A stretch of DNA of 64,000 nucleotides from Algoriphagus algorifonticola (GTDB lineage: Bacteria; Bacteroidota; Bacteroidia; Cytophagales; Cyclobacteriaceae), in assembly GCF_007655305.1 (NCBI RefSeq), contig NZ_VLOG01000045.1:67096-131095 (forward strand). The letters run 5' to 3'. Under the pieces are notes generated by a model, which saw nothing but the letters and a program-made list of their open reading frames with translations, was not told the origin of the DNA and did no database searches. Positions within the stretch are counted from its first letter, which is position 1, and every line of letters starts with the position of its first letter. Below are positions 16,076 through 23,669 of this stretch, piece after piece. A program made the position numbers and the translations under genes.

Positions 16076-17371
16076 CTAATCAACGGCATATTTGTCAATG
16101 TTCAGTACATCTGAACATGGGTACATTTCTTCGATATAAAATACCCCATCGAACATTCTCGTCCAGTAAAATTTATTAGGTGAATGTATTAGGCCTTTCA
16201 TCCAGAAGCTAAGATTTTCATGTTCAGGGTTAGCTTTATTTGAAAAATTGACAAACGCATATTTTGCCTCAGTTTCTTCAACAAAAGCCTCAAAATAATT
16301 CGGTCTTGGCTCTTTCAGATCATATTTTGGAAGGTAAAGTCTGCCTGCTTGGCCTTTATTGGATGTAAAACCTAAAACATATAATTCGTTTTCAATCTCA
16401 TCTGCAATCAAAGTTCCGGTATTAATTGTGTCAGTTTTAAAGATCGGATAAGTCAAATCTCTGAATCCTTTAAAAAGATGGTAACTACTTGCCCAAACAA
16501 TAATTTTTTCATCAGGAAACACTTCCTTTTTAAGCCACAAGAAGTTATCGCTCATCTGAATATCTCTGGGGTTATTACTATCTGTAGAATCTAAAGCAGA
16601 AGAGGTATACCCTCTTAAGTTCCTCACTGCTTGAAACAAAAAAGAACTATGCACTAATTTATTTTCAGCCCGATCAAAAAAACTATAAATTGAATCAACT
16701 CGATCTGAACTGAGATCGGAATCATATTCATTTTCCACTAATTCTTCTAAGATTTTCGTTAGACTTTCTTTTTCCGTGTCATCGGAAAAGAGGTTTTCAT
16801 TTGCTAAACCCTGAATGAAATGAGTAATTGGAAATGGCCCCTCGCCAGAATGACTAAGCCTTGGATCCATACCTGATACATGAATAGGATTACTTGATGA
16901 GCGAATTGAATCTAAGTAGCTAAAAAGTCCGGTACACTCCATGCAGTTAGTCCAACTTTTGAAAATGAAATCTCGGTAGTCTTCCCTAGTGGAAAACCTT
17001 AAATCTGTTTGATTTGCCAGAGATTGATTAAGCCCTAAAAAGTTACTTTCAAACACCAATACATTGAATCCCATTTTTTCGTGCAAGTATTTGATGATTT
17101 TAGTTTTAGCTAAAAATGTAGGAGCATCGCCATGATCTTGTTCACCCAAAAAAACAACTTTTGAATCACCGATTGCTGCGGCAATCTTTTCATAGCCTTC
17201 GTAGTTAGAATTTTTTGGATCTATGTTTTCTATTGGAGTTGAGGATTTAATTACGAATTCCTTAAAAGATTTATCATAGGGATTCAAAAAATCGATAAGG
17301 AAGAAGTGGTAAAAAAAATAGATTCCAGCAGCAATTATCAGAAAAACGGGGAGCCAGATTTTTTTCTTCAT
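16076..17371 (-). CDS. Erythromycin esterase-like protein, membrane-anchored
   Basis: The 431-residue product begins with one hydrophobic segment (residues 5-27, with no lipobox), so it is probably exported and N-terminally anchored. The block VVFLGEQDHGDAPTFLAKTKIIKYL (about 72-96) fits the erythromycin-esterase family (GE..H), with E and H as catalytic candidates. The segment FNVLVFESNFLG follows, then VWASSYHLFKG near 300, matching the later family His block. Classical EreA/EreB hydrolyse macrolides, but most chromosomal relatives have unknown substrates, so resistance should not be assumed. It is convergent with the ArdC-like gene and separated from it by ~43 bases. Confidence 0.85.
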   Translation of the reverse strand: MKKKIWLPVFLIIAAGIYFFYHFFLIDFLNPYDKSFKEFVIKSSTPIENIDPKNSNYEGYEKIAAAIGDSKVVFLGEQDHGDAPTFLAKTKIIKYLHEKMGFNVLVFESNFLGLNQSLANQTDLRFSTREDYRDFIFKSWTNCMECTGLFSYLDSIRSSSNPIHVSGMDPRLSHSGEGPFPITHFIQGLANENLFSDDTEKESLTKILEELVENEYDSDLSSDRVDSIYSFFDRAENKLVHSSFLFQAVRNLRGYTSSALDSTDSNNPRDIQMSDNFLWLKKEVFPDEKIIVWASSYHLFKGFRDLTYPIFKTDTINTGTLIADEIENELYVLGFTSNKGQAGRLYLPKYDLKEPRPNYFEAFVEETEAKYAFVNFSNKANPEHENLSFWMKGLIHSPNKFYWTRMFDGVFYIEEMYPCSDVLNIDKYAVD

Positions 17372-17613
17372 GTTTAAAAGTCATTTAGATTTCGAACGGC
17401 TGAACTACGGAAAATAATATAAAATTATTTAGTTTTTTATTATTTGGGATTGACTGAAAAACTGAATTATGAGGTTATCATGTAGGTTTTTTCAAGATTT
17501 TTTGAATTAAGCTTTGATTTTTTTTCAAAGTAAAATGTCCCAACTACTGATCTACTGGTGAAAAATGGGCCAATTCTTTCAGGAAGTTTATTGCTCCACC
17601 AAATCAAAAGACT

Positions 17614-17829
17614 ATGATTTGCAAAGCAAGAAATTGGGAAAGTTTATGGTTTGAAATGCCTTGTAGGAATGAAGTAAAGAGGTACTTCATCACAAATAAG
17701 TTTGATAAAGAAGAAGGAGAGGTTTTTTATTATTGCTTGCGAATAAAAAGTTGGCGTTGGGAATCAGGAGAACATATCGGTGATTGGAAAGCTGCAGCCG
17801 ACAGGTGGATGTGGAATCTGGAAAACTAA
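17614..17829 (+). CDS. Possible small protein, 71 aa
   Basis: An ATG-to-stop frame encodes a Trp- and charge-rich peptide (for example WRWESGEHIGDWKAAADRWMW). I do not recognise a family. The aromatic, acidic composition is unlike random AT-rich translation, so it might be a real small gene or a fragment of one. No promoter or ribosome site is obvious. The flanks 17372-17613 hold nothing else that I can identify. Confidence 0.3.
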   Translation: MICKARNWESLWFEMPCRNEVKRYFITNKFDKEEGEVFYYCLRIKSWRWESGEHIGDWKAAADRWMWNLEN

Positions 17830-17881
17830 TAGCTTTTCAGTTTTGATCAGGAATCTCCATTCCTTTAACCCTGAAAATCTA

Positions 17882-17900
17882 GTCACTTTTAAAAAGTGAC
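17882..17900. repeat. 19-bp near-perfect palindrome
   Basis: GTCACTTTT (17882-17890), one central base, and AAAAGTGAC (17892-17900) form a perfect inverted repeat 46 bases upstream of the ATG at 17947. There is no T-run after it, so it may be an operator rather than a terminator. Confidence 0.45.
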
Positions 17901-17946
17901 GGGGAGAGGCCTTGCAATAGCGAAATTAAGTGTTTAAAATATTGAC

Positions 17947-18198
17947 ATGAAAATGTCAAAAAAATTAACACCAGAAGAAGATCGTCTCAGGGAGGAGCTG
18001 GTGACATTGGAAGGTCGTATCCGTAGGAAGATTAGGAGAATTTGTGTCACGAATTTGAAGTTACCGTATGAGCGACTTGCAGCTGGACGGCGGCTAAAGG
18101 AATTGTGCTTGTTAGCGATTTCATCACTTGACGATGGAGACGCAATCAAGCTAGCGGCGTGCTTGAGGGAATTAAGAGAGAGGGGGATGCCTATATAA
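17947..18198 (+). CDS. Possible small basic helical protein, 83 aa
   Basis: The product is Arg/Lys/Glu-rich and almost entirely helical (LTPEEDRLREELVTLEGRIRRKIRR ... IKLAACLRELRERG). The coding stretch is GC-richer than its surroundings, which supports a real but foreign gene. An alternative start is the second Met, two codons in. The family is unknown; its size and charge recall small DNA- or RNA-binding or regulatory proteins of islands. A palindrome lies just upstream at 17882-17900. It converges with the small membrane protein at 18213-18413. Confidence 0.45.
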   Translation: MKMSKKLTPEEDRLREELVTLEGRIRRKIRRICVTNLKLPYERLAAGRRLKELCLLAISSLDDGDAIKLAACLRELRERGMPI

Positions 18199-18212
18199 AA
18201 TTTTTGCTGTTT

Positions 18213-18413
18213 TTAAAGCTTATCCAAAATTTCTCGGATTAGTCGTTCTCTGTCCAATTCCTTTTTTCTTTTTGTCCGTAGACTTACGATATATAGTATC
18301 CAAATCCCCCAGGCAACCGCAAAAAGCGGAAAAGGATTCTCTGCCCCCAATGCTCCAATCATTGCTATGAAGCTGATGAAAATGGTTCCTAAAAATTTTA
18401 TAGTCGGCCACAT
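18213..18413 (-). CDS. Small membrane protein, 66 aa
   Basis: The peptide has two hydrophobic segments (residues ~5-23 and ~28-45) followed by a basic tail (LRTKRKKELDRERLIREILDKL). This is a credible two-pass small membrane protein with a cytoplasmic charged C-terminus. The overlapping frame at 18220-18435 lacks this pattern and is rejected. No family was recognised. Confidence 0.5.
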   Translation of the reverse strand: MWPTIKFLGTIFISFIAMIGALGAENPFPLFAVAWGIWILYIVSLRTKRKKELDRERLIREILDKL

Positions 18414-18560
18414 AATTGAATGCTTTGATAATCAATTTATTAATTTACGATTTAGAATCAAAGTTGTTATGATTATTTGTGTAAATAAGTAAAGATGTAA
18501 TTATATAAAAGAGTATAATTCTTTCTGGAGCTCGTTTAGAGACTTAAAAATCAAATCGTT

Positions 18561-19391
18561 ATGAAAAAATCTACAGAAGCAATATTGTTCTTCCTACTGC
18601 TCTTTAGCTTCAATTCTGTTTATTCGATAATTCCTGATCGAGAATACATCCGTACTCCGGATTCAGTCAAGTGGGCATACCAACAATTGGATATTCACAC
18701 CAAAGATGGTTTTCGACTCAATACCTGGATTTACGAGGCCAAACCTGAAAAGGACAGAGATACAGTTTTGATTCTGGCGTATCCTGATGCAGGGAATATG
18801 TCCTATTTTGTTTACCATGCAGCCATTTTGGCAAACGCTGGCTATACCGTAGTCACGTTTGACTATAGAGGATTTGGGAAAAGCCAAGATTTCGAGATTC
18901 AAAAAGAATTTCTCTATTACAAGGAATTTGCTTGGGATCTGGAAGCTGTGGTCGAAACCATTTCAAAAGAAATCCCAAACAAGAAATTGGGAATATGGGC
19001 CATGTCGATGGGAACAACTATAGCCTCAAGAGCCTATCCACAGATTAAAAATCAGATTGATTTTATTATTGGGGAAGGATTTGTCACTGATCCTGATGGA
19101 ATTGTGGGTTACTACAAAGAACAGGGTAAAGAAATTCTTCTACCAGAAGATAGCAGTGAGTTTAAAAAATCCCTTGAATCTATCGACTGTCCCCTTCTGA
19201 TTTTGACAGCATCAAATGACAAAGTTACCACCCACGATTCAGCTTTGAAACTTCAGCAGAAACTTGGGACCAATTGTTCAATTATCCGATATGAAGGTGA
19301 TCATCTAACTGGATTTCAGGTGGACTATGACAATATGGGATTTGGAGGATGGTTTGTGGGGCAGATAGATAGATTTCTAGGAGAGGAGTAA
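18561..19391 (+). CDS. Exported alpha/beta hydrolase
   Basis: A 276-residue protein with a signal peptide (residues 1-22, MKKSTEAILFFLLLFSFNSVYS). The fold is read from the oxyanion-side strand LAYPDAGNMSYFVYHAAILANAGYTVVTFDYRGFGKS, the nucleophile elbow AMSMGTT (Ser near residue 151), Asp in TASNDKVTTHD and His in YEGDHLTGF near the C-terminus, a complete Ser-Asp-His triad. It resembles the Bem46/S9-like hydrolases whose substrates are mostly unknown. It probably acts in the periplasm. It stands alone between a divergent small membrane gene and the toxin-antitoxin pair. Confidence 0.88.
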   Translation: MKKSTEAILFFLLLFSFNSVYSIIPDREYIRTPDSVKWAYQQLDIHTKDGFRLNTWIYEAKPEKDRDTVLILAYPDAGNMSYFVYHAAILANAGYTVVTFDYRGFGKSQDFEIQKEFLYYKEFAWDLEAVVETISKEIPNKKLGIWAMSMGTTIASRAYPQIKNQIDFIIGEGFVTDPDGIVGYYKEQGKEILLPEDSSEFKKSLESIDCPLLILTASNDKVTTHDSALKLQQKLGTNCSIIRYEGDHLTGFQVDYDNMGFGGWFVGQIDRFLGEE

Positions 19392-19501
19392 ATTTGATCT
19401 TGTATTTTTAAATCAAATTGGGGAAATGATACCGAAAAGGTCTTTGATGGGTCAAGTGATGATTAAATCATCTTTTACCTAAAATTCTGAACCTTTTCTT
19501 T

Positions 19502-19531
19502 TAAATTTGTGTACCATTACGTGTACACAAA
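19502..19531 (+). promoter_or_regulatory. Promoter/operator of the Phd-YoeB-type pair
   Basis: TAAATTTG (19502-19509) matches the TAnnTTTG -7 box. Overlapping it, TTTGTGTAC (19506-19514) and GTACACAAA (19523-19531) form a perfect 9-bp inverted repeat with an 8-base spacer. The antitoxin ATG follows at 19542. This is the expected layout for autorepression by the antitoxin or the complex. Confidence 0.7.
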
Positions 19532-19541
19532 ATTTGAATCC

Positions 19542-19793
19542 ATGTTAGTAATAAGCACAAGAGAGTTTCGGCAAAATCTCAAAAAATATTTAGACCTGAT
19601 TGATAAGAATGAGCGTGTGATCATTCAGCGGGGAAAGGACAAAGTGTATGAAATTTCAAACGAAGTAAAAAATGACCGATTCTTTGATGATCCAGCCGTA
19701 CAGGAGCGATTGGCCAAGAGTATTCAGTCCTACTCCGAAGGTAAAACTGTAAAATTGTCTGATGACCAATTGAAGGATCTACTTGGTATATGA
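19542..19793 (+). CDS. Phd/YefM-family antitoxin
   Basis: From ATG 19542 (MLVISTREFRQNLKKYLDLIDKNERVIIQRGKDKVYEIS) the 83-residue product has the classic Phd/YefM N-terminal DNA-binding fold. Its acidic C-terminal tail (VQERLAKSIQSYSEGKTVKLSDDQLKDLLGI) would wrap the toxin. The upstream extension to 19509 lies within the promoter/operator and is rejected. Its stop overlaps the toxin start as ATGA (19790-19793), the usual coupling in type II pairs. It should repress its own promoter through the inverted repeat just upstream. Confidence 0.9.
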   Translation: MLVISTREFRQNLKKYLDLIDKNERVIIQRGKDKVYEISNEVKNDRFFDDPAVQERLAKSIQSYSEGKTVKLSDDQLKDLLGI

Positions 19794-20068
19794 TATTTGA
19801 GATTGACTATACATTTGAGGCACTGGAAGATATTGAGAAGCTGAAGAAGACCGGAAACAAAGTTATTTTAAAGAAACTTTTCTCCCTTATCCAAGAACTA
19901 AAGCAACACCCTGAAACGGGGACTGGGAAACCGGAAAGACTCAAACACTACCAGTTAAACACCTGGTCGAGAAGAATAGATAGAAAACACAGGCTTGTAT
20001 ATCTGATAGATGGAACAAAGATCGTCGTGACGATTTTAGGTGCCTATGGTCATTATGGTGATAAATAA
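19790..20068 (+). CDS. YoeB/Txe-family mRNA interferase toxin
   Basis: A 92-residue RelE-superfamily toxin that, in characterised relatives, cleaves mRNA on the ribosome. The pattern KPERLKHYQLNTWSRRIDRKHRLVYLIDG (about 52-80) matches the YoeB core L.G.WSRRI...HRLVY, and the C-terminus AYGHYGDK supplies the terminal HY motif. Catalytic-type Arg and His residues are present, so it looks active. It overlaps the antitoxin by 4 bases. The pair lies in the right part of the accessory region, near the tRNA-Ser gene, and may stabilise the island. Confidence 0.92.
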   Translation: MIFEIDYTFEALEDIEKLKKTGNKVILKKLFSLIQELKQHPETGTGKPERLKHYQLNTWSRRIDRKHRLVYLIDGTKIVVTILGAYGHYGDK

Positions 20069-20277
20069 AACCAGCTTTATTCCTGAGGATTAATTGGGCC
20101 AACTCTACCTTCAGATACAGCAAAAAGAAAAAATTGGAATTTAATTCTGGTAGGTCAAATCCATGGGCCGATTAAATTTTAGGAATCGAAACACTGGGTG
20201 AGGACTCAATCTCCCTGTGTGATGAAAATAATGTTTTTGTAGCTGGGCCAATCTTAAATCTACGCCTTTGAATTAAT

Positions 20278-20463
20278 ATGCTGGAGCCATTTTTGATCGT
20301 CACCTTATTTCTAGGAACTGGATTTGTACTTTCCTTGGTACAAGATGCGCATTTGAAGAAGCCCTTTCTTTCCAGAATGGGTTTTAGGCTAGTCAGCCTT
20401 AGTTCATTCTGCTTTTTTTTGCTGGGGTCCTTCGCTTCTTTGAAGTTTCTTTTTGGCTTCTAA
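20278..20463 (+). CDS. Possible small membrane protein, 61 aa
   Basis: An ATG frame encodes two hydrophobic segments (about residues 4-20 and 36-58) separated by a basic loop. This could be a small inner-membrane protein. No family, promoter or partner was recognised, and composition alone in AT-rich DNA can yield such frames. It ends shortly before an iteron-like array. Confidence 0.35.
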   Translation: MLEPFLIVTLFLGTGFVLSLVQDAHLKKPFLSRMGFRLVSLSSFCFFLLGSFASLKFLFGF

Positions 20464-20474
20464 AGCCATTTGCA

Positions 20475-20518
20475 ATTCGTACCAATCGTACACTTCGTAC
20501 CCCTCGCACGGTACGAAT
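20475..20518. repeat. Short iteron-like array with flanking inverted repeat
   Basis: TCGTAC recurs at 20477, 20486 and 20495, with TCGCAC at 20504, exactly every 9 bases. The block is bounded by ATTCGTACC (20475-20483) and GGTACGAAT (20510-20518). Nothing coding overlaps it. Confidence 0.55.
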
Positions 20519-20596
20519 CGTTCGAGCCTGTTGAAAATGGGAGCGATAGGATGCAGAGTAAATAACTGGCGTGATCTAAATCCAAAAAGACGACAA

Positions 20597-20616
20597 ATTC
20601 TGATCTAGATCAGAAT
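20597..20616. repeat. Perfect 20-bp palindrome
   Basis: ATTCTGATCT and AGATCAGAAT abut to form a perfect palindrome with no spacer. It is not followed by a T-run. It lies between the iteron-like array and the tRNA-Ser terminator. Confidence 0.6.
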
Positions 20617-20651
20617 CATAAGACCCTTAAAAGATCCCTGTGTCTAAAAAT

Positions 20652-20690
20652 AAAAACCTAACTATCAGTATTTCAGATAGTTAGGTTTTT
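20652..20690 (-). terminator. Terminator of tRNA-Ser
   Basis: A perfect 15-bp stem (AAAAACCTAACTATC with GATAGTTAGGTTTTT, 9-base loop) with T-runs on both strands lies 6 bases past the tRNA 3' end on the minus strand. Confidence 0.85.
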
Positions 20691-20696
20691 GACTTG

Positions 20697-20781
20697 CAGA
20701 GGAGGAGGGATTCGAACCCCCGGTACCTCGCGGTACAACGGTTTTCAAGACCGCCGCAATCGACCACTCTGCCACTCCTCT
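20697..20781 (-). tRNA. tRNA-Ser (anticodon TGA)
   Basis: On the minus strand a 7-bp acceptor stem AGAGGAG/CTCCTCT closes the cloverleaf. The D arm begins GGCAGAGTGGTCGA, the anticodon arm reads GCGGTCTTGAAAACCG with loop anticodon TGA, a long variable arm (GTACCGCGAGGTAC) marks a class II tRNA, and the T arm has GGTTCGAATCC. CCA is not encoded (G discriminator then CAAG). A Bacteroidota promoter lies upstream at 20859-20889. The 3' end faces the accessory region on its left. Confidence 0.95.
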
Positions 20782-20858
20782 ATTAATTTTGATTCGTTTT
20801 CAAGACTTCCGTCTGGCAAAACTCTCAATACCCTTACAATTCTCATTGTTTGGGATTG

Positions 20859-20889
20859 CAAAAGTAAGATGAAACTCAACTTTTGCAAA
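20859..20889 (-). promoter_or_regulatory. Promoter of tRNA-Ser
   Basis: Read on the minus strand, TTTG (20889-20886) is followed after 19 bases by TACTTTTG (20866-20859), an exact match to the TTTG / TAnnTTTG promoter pattern. Confidence 0.75.
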
Positions 20890-20975
20890 GCCCAAACATA
20901 GATTTTATTCTAAACGACTGATTTTTAAGCCATATTTTTTTTCAAACTCTGAAATTTGATCACTTAAAATCTGCC

Positions 20976-21851
20976 TCATTCCAAATAACCAAACTTCCCA
21001 GCCTCAAAATCACGGAAAGCCTGCATCAACTCTGCTCTGGTATTCATCACAAAAGGACCATGAGCAGCAATAGGTTCTGCCAAGGGTTTCCCACTCAATA
21101 GCAAAACCAATGAGTCTTCCATTGCCCGTACCCCAATTTCACCTTCCTCATTTTTCATCAGGGCTAATTGATTTTGTTCCAACAGCTCTTGACCATTTAG
21201 CTTTACTTTTCCTTCCAGCACTAGCAAAGAAGTATTGAAGTTTTCCGGTAAACTTAAACCTAATTTCCCCCCAGATTTCATCCTGATGTTATAAAGATAA
21301 ATCGGGGAAAAAGTATGAGCCGCTCCCCGCTCTTCCTCAAACTTTCCCGCAATGACCTCCACTTCTACTCTACCCTCATCCTTGCTTACTTTGGGTATGC
21401 TATCATTCTTGATTGCCTGATATCCCGGATTGGTCATTTTATGTTCTGAGGGCAGGTTTACCCACAATTGAACCATCTGAAACAGGCCTCCTTTTTTACT
21501 GAATTCCTCTTCATGGTACTCCTTATGTAATACACCGCTCCCCGCAGTCATCCATTGCACATCTCCTTCACCGATTATTCCCCCACCTCCACTGCTATCG
21601 TGATGCGCTATTCTTCCTTTATAAGCAATCGTCACCGTCTCAAACCCCCTATGCGGATGTACTCCCACACCTTTGGGACGGGCTGAGGGAGCAAAATGAT
21701 GGGGAGAATTATAATCCAGCATAATAAATGGATCCATTCGCTGCATACTCAAGCCTTCTTGACTTGGAATGAAATTATGAACCCTGAACCCATCTCCCAC
21801 AAAATGAGGAGTAGTTGGCTGGGTAATCAATTCTACAGATCTGGTTTTCAT
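20976..21851 (-). CDS. Pirin family protein
   Basis: A bicupin of 291 residues from ATG 21851 (MKTRSVELITQP). The N-terminal cupin has the pirin metal-site pattern HPHRGFETVTIAYKGRIAHHDSSGG (about 68-92) followed by GDVQWMTAGSGVLHKE, supplying the His and Glu ligands. The C-terminal cupin ends with the family's KPLAEPIAAHGPFVMNT block. Bacterial pirins include quercetin 2,3-dioxygenases and redox or transcription modulators; the function here is not determined. The frame to 21875 adds 8 residues upstream; a TATTTTTG box on the minus strand (21873-21880) lies there, which supports the shorter start. It follows the crp-like gene in the same direction but has its own promoter. Confidence 0.93.
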   Translation of the reverse strand: MKTRSVELITQPTTPHFVGDGFRVHNFIPSQEGLSMQRMDPFIMLDYNSPHHFAPSARPKGVGVHPHRGFETVTIAYKGRIAHHDSSGGGGIIGEGDVQWMTAGSGVLHKEYHEEEFSKKGGLFQMVQLWVNLPSEHKMTNPGYQAIKNDSIPKVSKDEGRVEVEVIAGKFEEERGAAHTFSPIYLYNIRMKSGGKLGLSLPENFNTSLLVLEGKVKLNGQELLEQNQLALMKNEEGEIGVRAMEDSLVLLLSGKPLAEPIAAHGPFVMNTRAELMQAFRDFEAGKFGYLE

Positions 21852-21929
21852 GGTATTCCTTTCTTTTTTATACAAAAATAGCCCAGATGAGCAATCCGGA
21901 AATTGATCTAAAATAAGTAATTACCTAAG

Positions 21930-22502
21930 TTATTCGTGGCTCGCTTCTCTTCGAATTCTACTCAATGTCTCTGGAGTCATTCCTAAATAAGATGCGATCA
22001 TACTTTGCGGAACTCTTCCATACAAGTCCGGGTATTGCTTCACAAACTGCAGATATTTATCCCTGGAGTTAAGACTTAATAGATGTTTGATCCGATTTTG
22101 AAGGTGACGGATATGGTTGTGCAGCATTTTGGTATTCAAATCAAAAAAATCCGTGTTTTTCATAGATAGCTCCTGAATAAATTTTTCATCCAAAAAATAC
22201 ACTTTGCTGCTCTCTACTGCCTGTATATAAAATTCAGATGGCTCCTGAAAATAGGTACTGGCCCTATCAGCTAAAATCCAGTTTTCTGATGCAAAAAGCA
22301 CAATGCTTTCCTTTCCCTCTTCACTCAGAACAAATTGCCTCAATACGCCCTTTTTTACAAAAAAGGCATGCGTACAATGCTCACCTGCTTTGAGAAGAAA
22401 CTCATTCTTAGGGATAACTTTTGAATTACAATTGGAAAATATTTCTTCCAAAAAATTCTGACTTTGCGTTATTTTCTGAATTTCAAAAAGTGACTTGCTC
22501 AT
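21930..22502 (-). CDS. Crp/Fnr-family transcription regulator
   Basis: A 190-residue protein with an N-terminal cyclic-nucleotide-binding jelly roll (LLKAGEHCTHAFFVKKGVLRQFVLSEEGKESIVLFASENWILAD) and a C-terminal helix-turn-helix (VPQSMIASYLGMTPETLSRIRRE, about 165-187). It lacks the N-terminal cysteines of FNR and the complete cAMP phosphate-binding cassette, like many Bacteroidota homologues that respond to unknown signals. It lies upstream of the pirin gene in the same orientation (78 bases apart), so regulation of that gene is plausible. Confidence 0.9.
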   Translation of the reverse strand: MSKSLFEIQKITQSQNFLEEIFSNCNSKVIPKNEFLLKAGEHCTHAFFVKKGVLRQFVLSEEGKESIVLFASENWILADRASTYFQEPSEFYIQAVESSKVYFLDEKFIQELSMKNTDFFDLNTKMLHNHIRHLQNRIKHLLSLNSRDKYLQFVKQYPDLYGRVPQSMIASYLGMTPETLSRIRREASHE

Positions 22503-22589
22503 AATACATCTATTCTTGAGAATTGAAAGTATAAAATCTCAAAGAGAAAAAGTCTTATTCAGTTAGAAATCTACCTATTGAAAACACTT

Positions 22590-23669
22590 TTAAAAAGGAA
22601 AAGTCAATAATGAATGCTGGCTAACGGTATTGAAATCCCTCCACACCCGATTTAACTCCGAATCACTTTTTGTAGCTTCAAAGCCTGCCAAGGGATAAAT
22701 GCTTGCATTACAGGTTCTGGCAACTTGAACCAATGCTCTACTCGCATTGGAAACTTCTTGTAAAGTGTTGTCTTTGATTACTCCCTCTCTTTCCAATTCA
22801 GACCAAGATTTCTCAACTGCCCCATAAAGCGCAACCTTTACCTCTCCTAATTGGACAGCCGTATTCTCAAAATGCTTATTAGCATAAGCCAACTGCTTTT
22901 CTGAAAAATGCTTCTTCTCATTTCTTTTTCGGAAAGTCTCTCGAATAAGCTCTTGTAGGTGCAGTGTTATTCCCAAAATATTCACAGCCAAAGTCGCTTC
23001 GGCTAATTGAAGAAAGGGATATTGAAAAATGGAATCTTTCAAGGTTGCTGATTCAGGAAGAATTTGAAATGCTCTTTGGAATGGCACATCTATATCTTCA
23101 CATTTAAAGGCGTAACTTCCTGTAGCTATCATTCCCATGTAATGCCAGGAGTCCAAAATTTTCACCTCCTCTTTTTTCAAAATAAAAGCATGGACCATCG
23201 GCTCTCCTTTTGAGTCCATCACCTGCTTTCCATTCTCCCATATTTCACAATTAGCTGTCAGATGCGTGGCGTGTAAGGCCCCTGAAGCATAATTCCAATG
23301 TCCGGAAATACGGTAACCTTTTTCTGTTTTTTCTGCTCTACCTCCCACATGCCCGCTCCCTGCAAAACATAATTTTGGATTGGGAAAAATTTCTTTAATC
23401 AGTTTTTGATCCAAAAAACCTACAAACCACAAGGCACCTGCGCATAAGGTTACGGTCCAACCCAGGCTCCCGTCCGATTTTGCCAATTTTTCCTCCACCA
23501 TCAGTCCTTGGGACAAGGTCAATCCCAAACCGCCAAATCTTTTGGGCACGAATAATTGGAACAATTTTTCTCTTTCAATTTCAGCTATCCACTCGGGCAG
23601 CAAACTTCCCAGTTTTTCAGCTTGGGCAGCCGATGTGCTATCAAACAGGTTGGAGTTCATAGGGATCAT
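22590..23669 (-). CDS. Acyl-CoA dehydrogenase-like flavoprotein
   Basis: A protein of about 359 residues from ATG 23669 (an ATG at 23660 is equally possible) with the acyl-CoA dehydrogenase / group D flavin monooxygenase fold. The N-terminal helical domain has VPKRFGGLGLTLSQGLMVEEKLAKSDGSLGW. The middle beta domain has GSGHVGGRAEKTEKGYRISGHWNYASGALHATH, the FMN/FAD-contacting pattern. The C-terminal helices end with the ARTCNASIYPLAGFEA/ RVWRDFNTVSQHSLL block seen in the monooxygenase branch. Its start lies inside the end of the pnuC-family gene, so it is very likely in the TPP-riboswitch operon. A thiamine-related oxidation or unrelated substrate cannot be separated from sequence alone. Confidence 0.85.
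   Translation of the reverse strand: MIPMNSNLFDSTSAAQAEKLGSLLPEWIAEIEREKLFQLFVPKRFGGLGLTLSQGLMVEEKLAKSDGSLGWTVTLCAGALWFVGFLDQKLIKEIFPNPKLCFAGSGHVGGRAEKTEKGYRISGHWNYASGALHATHLTANCEIWENGKQVMDSKGEPMVHAFILKKEEVKILDSWHYMGMIATGSYAFKCEDIDVPFQRAFQILPESATLKDSIFQYPFLQLAEATLAVNILGITLHLQELIRETFRKRNEKKHFSEKQLAYANKHFENTAVQLGEVKVALYGAVEKSWSELEREGVIKDNTLQEVSNASRALVQVARTCNASIYPLAGFEATKSDSELNRVWRDFNTVSQHSLLTFPF

Noticed and set aside
16076-17371. Macrolide-resistance gene (ereA/ereB)
   Set aside because: The erythromycin-esterase fold is present, but most chromosomal relatives are not resistance enzymes and the membrane anchor is unlike classical Ere; no resistance claim is made.
20689-20901. 70-residue frame covering the tRNA-Ser gene
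   Set aside because: It runs opposite to and across a clear tRNA; frames over tRNA genes are artefacts.
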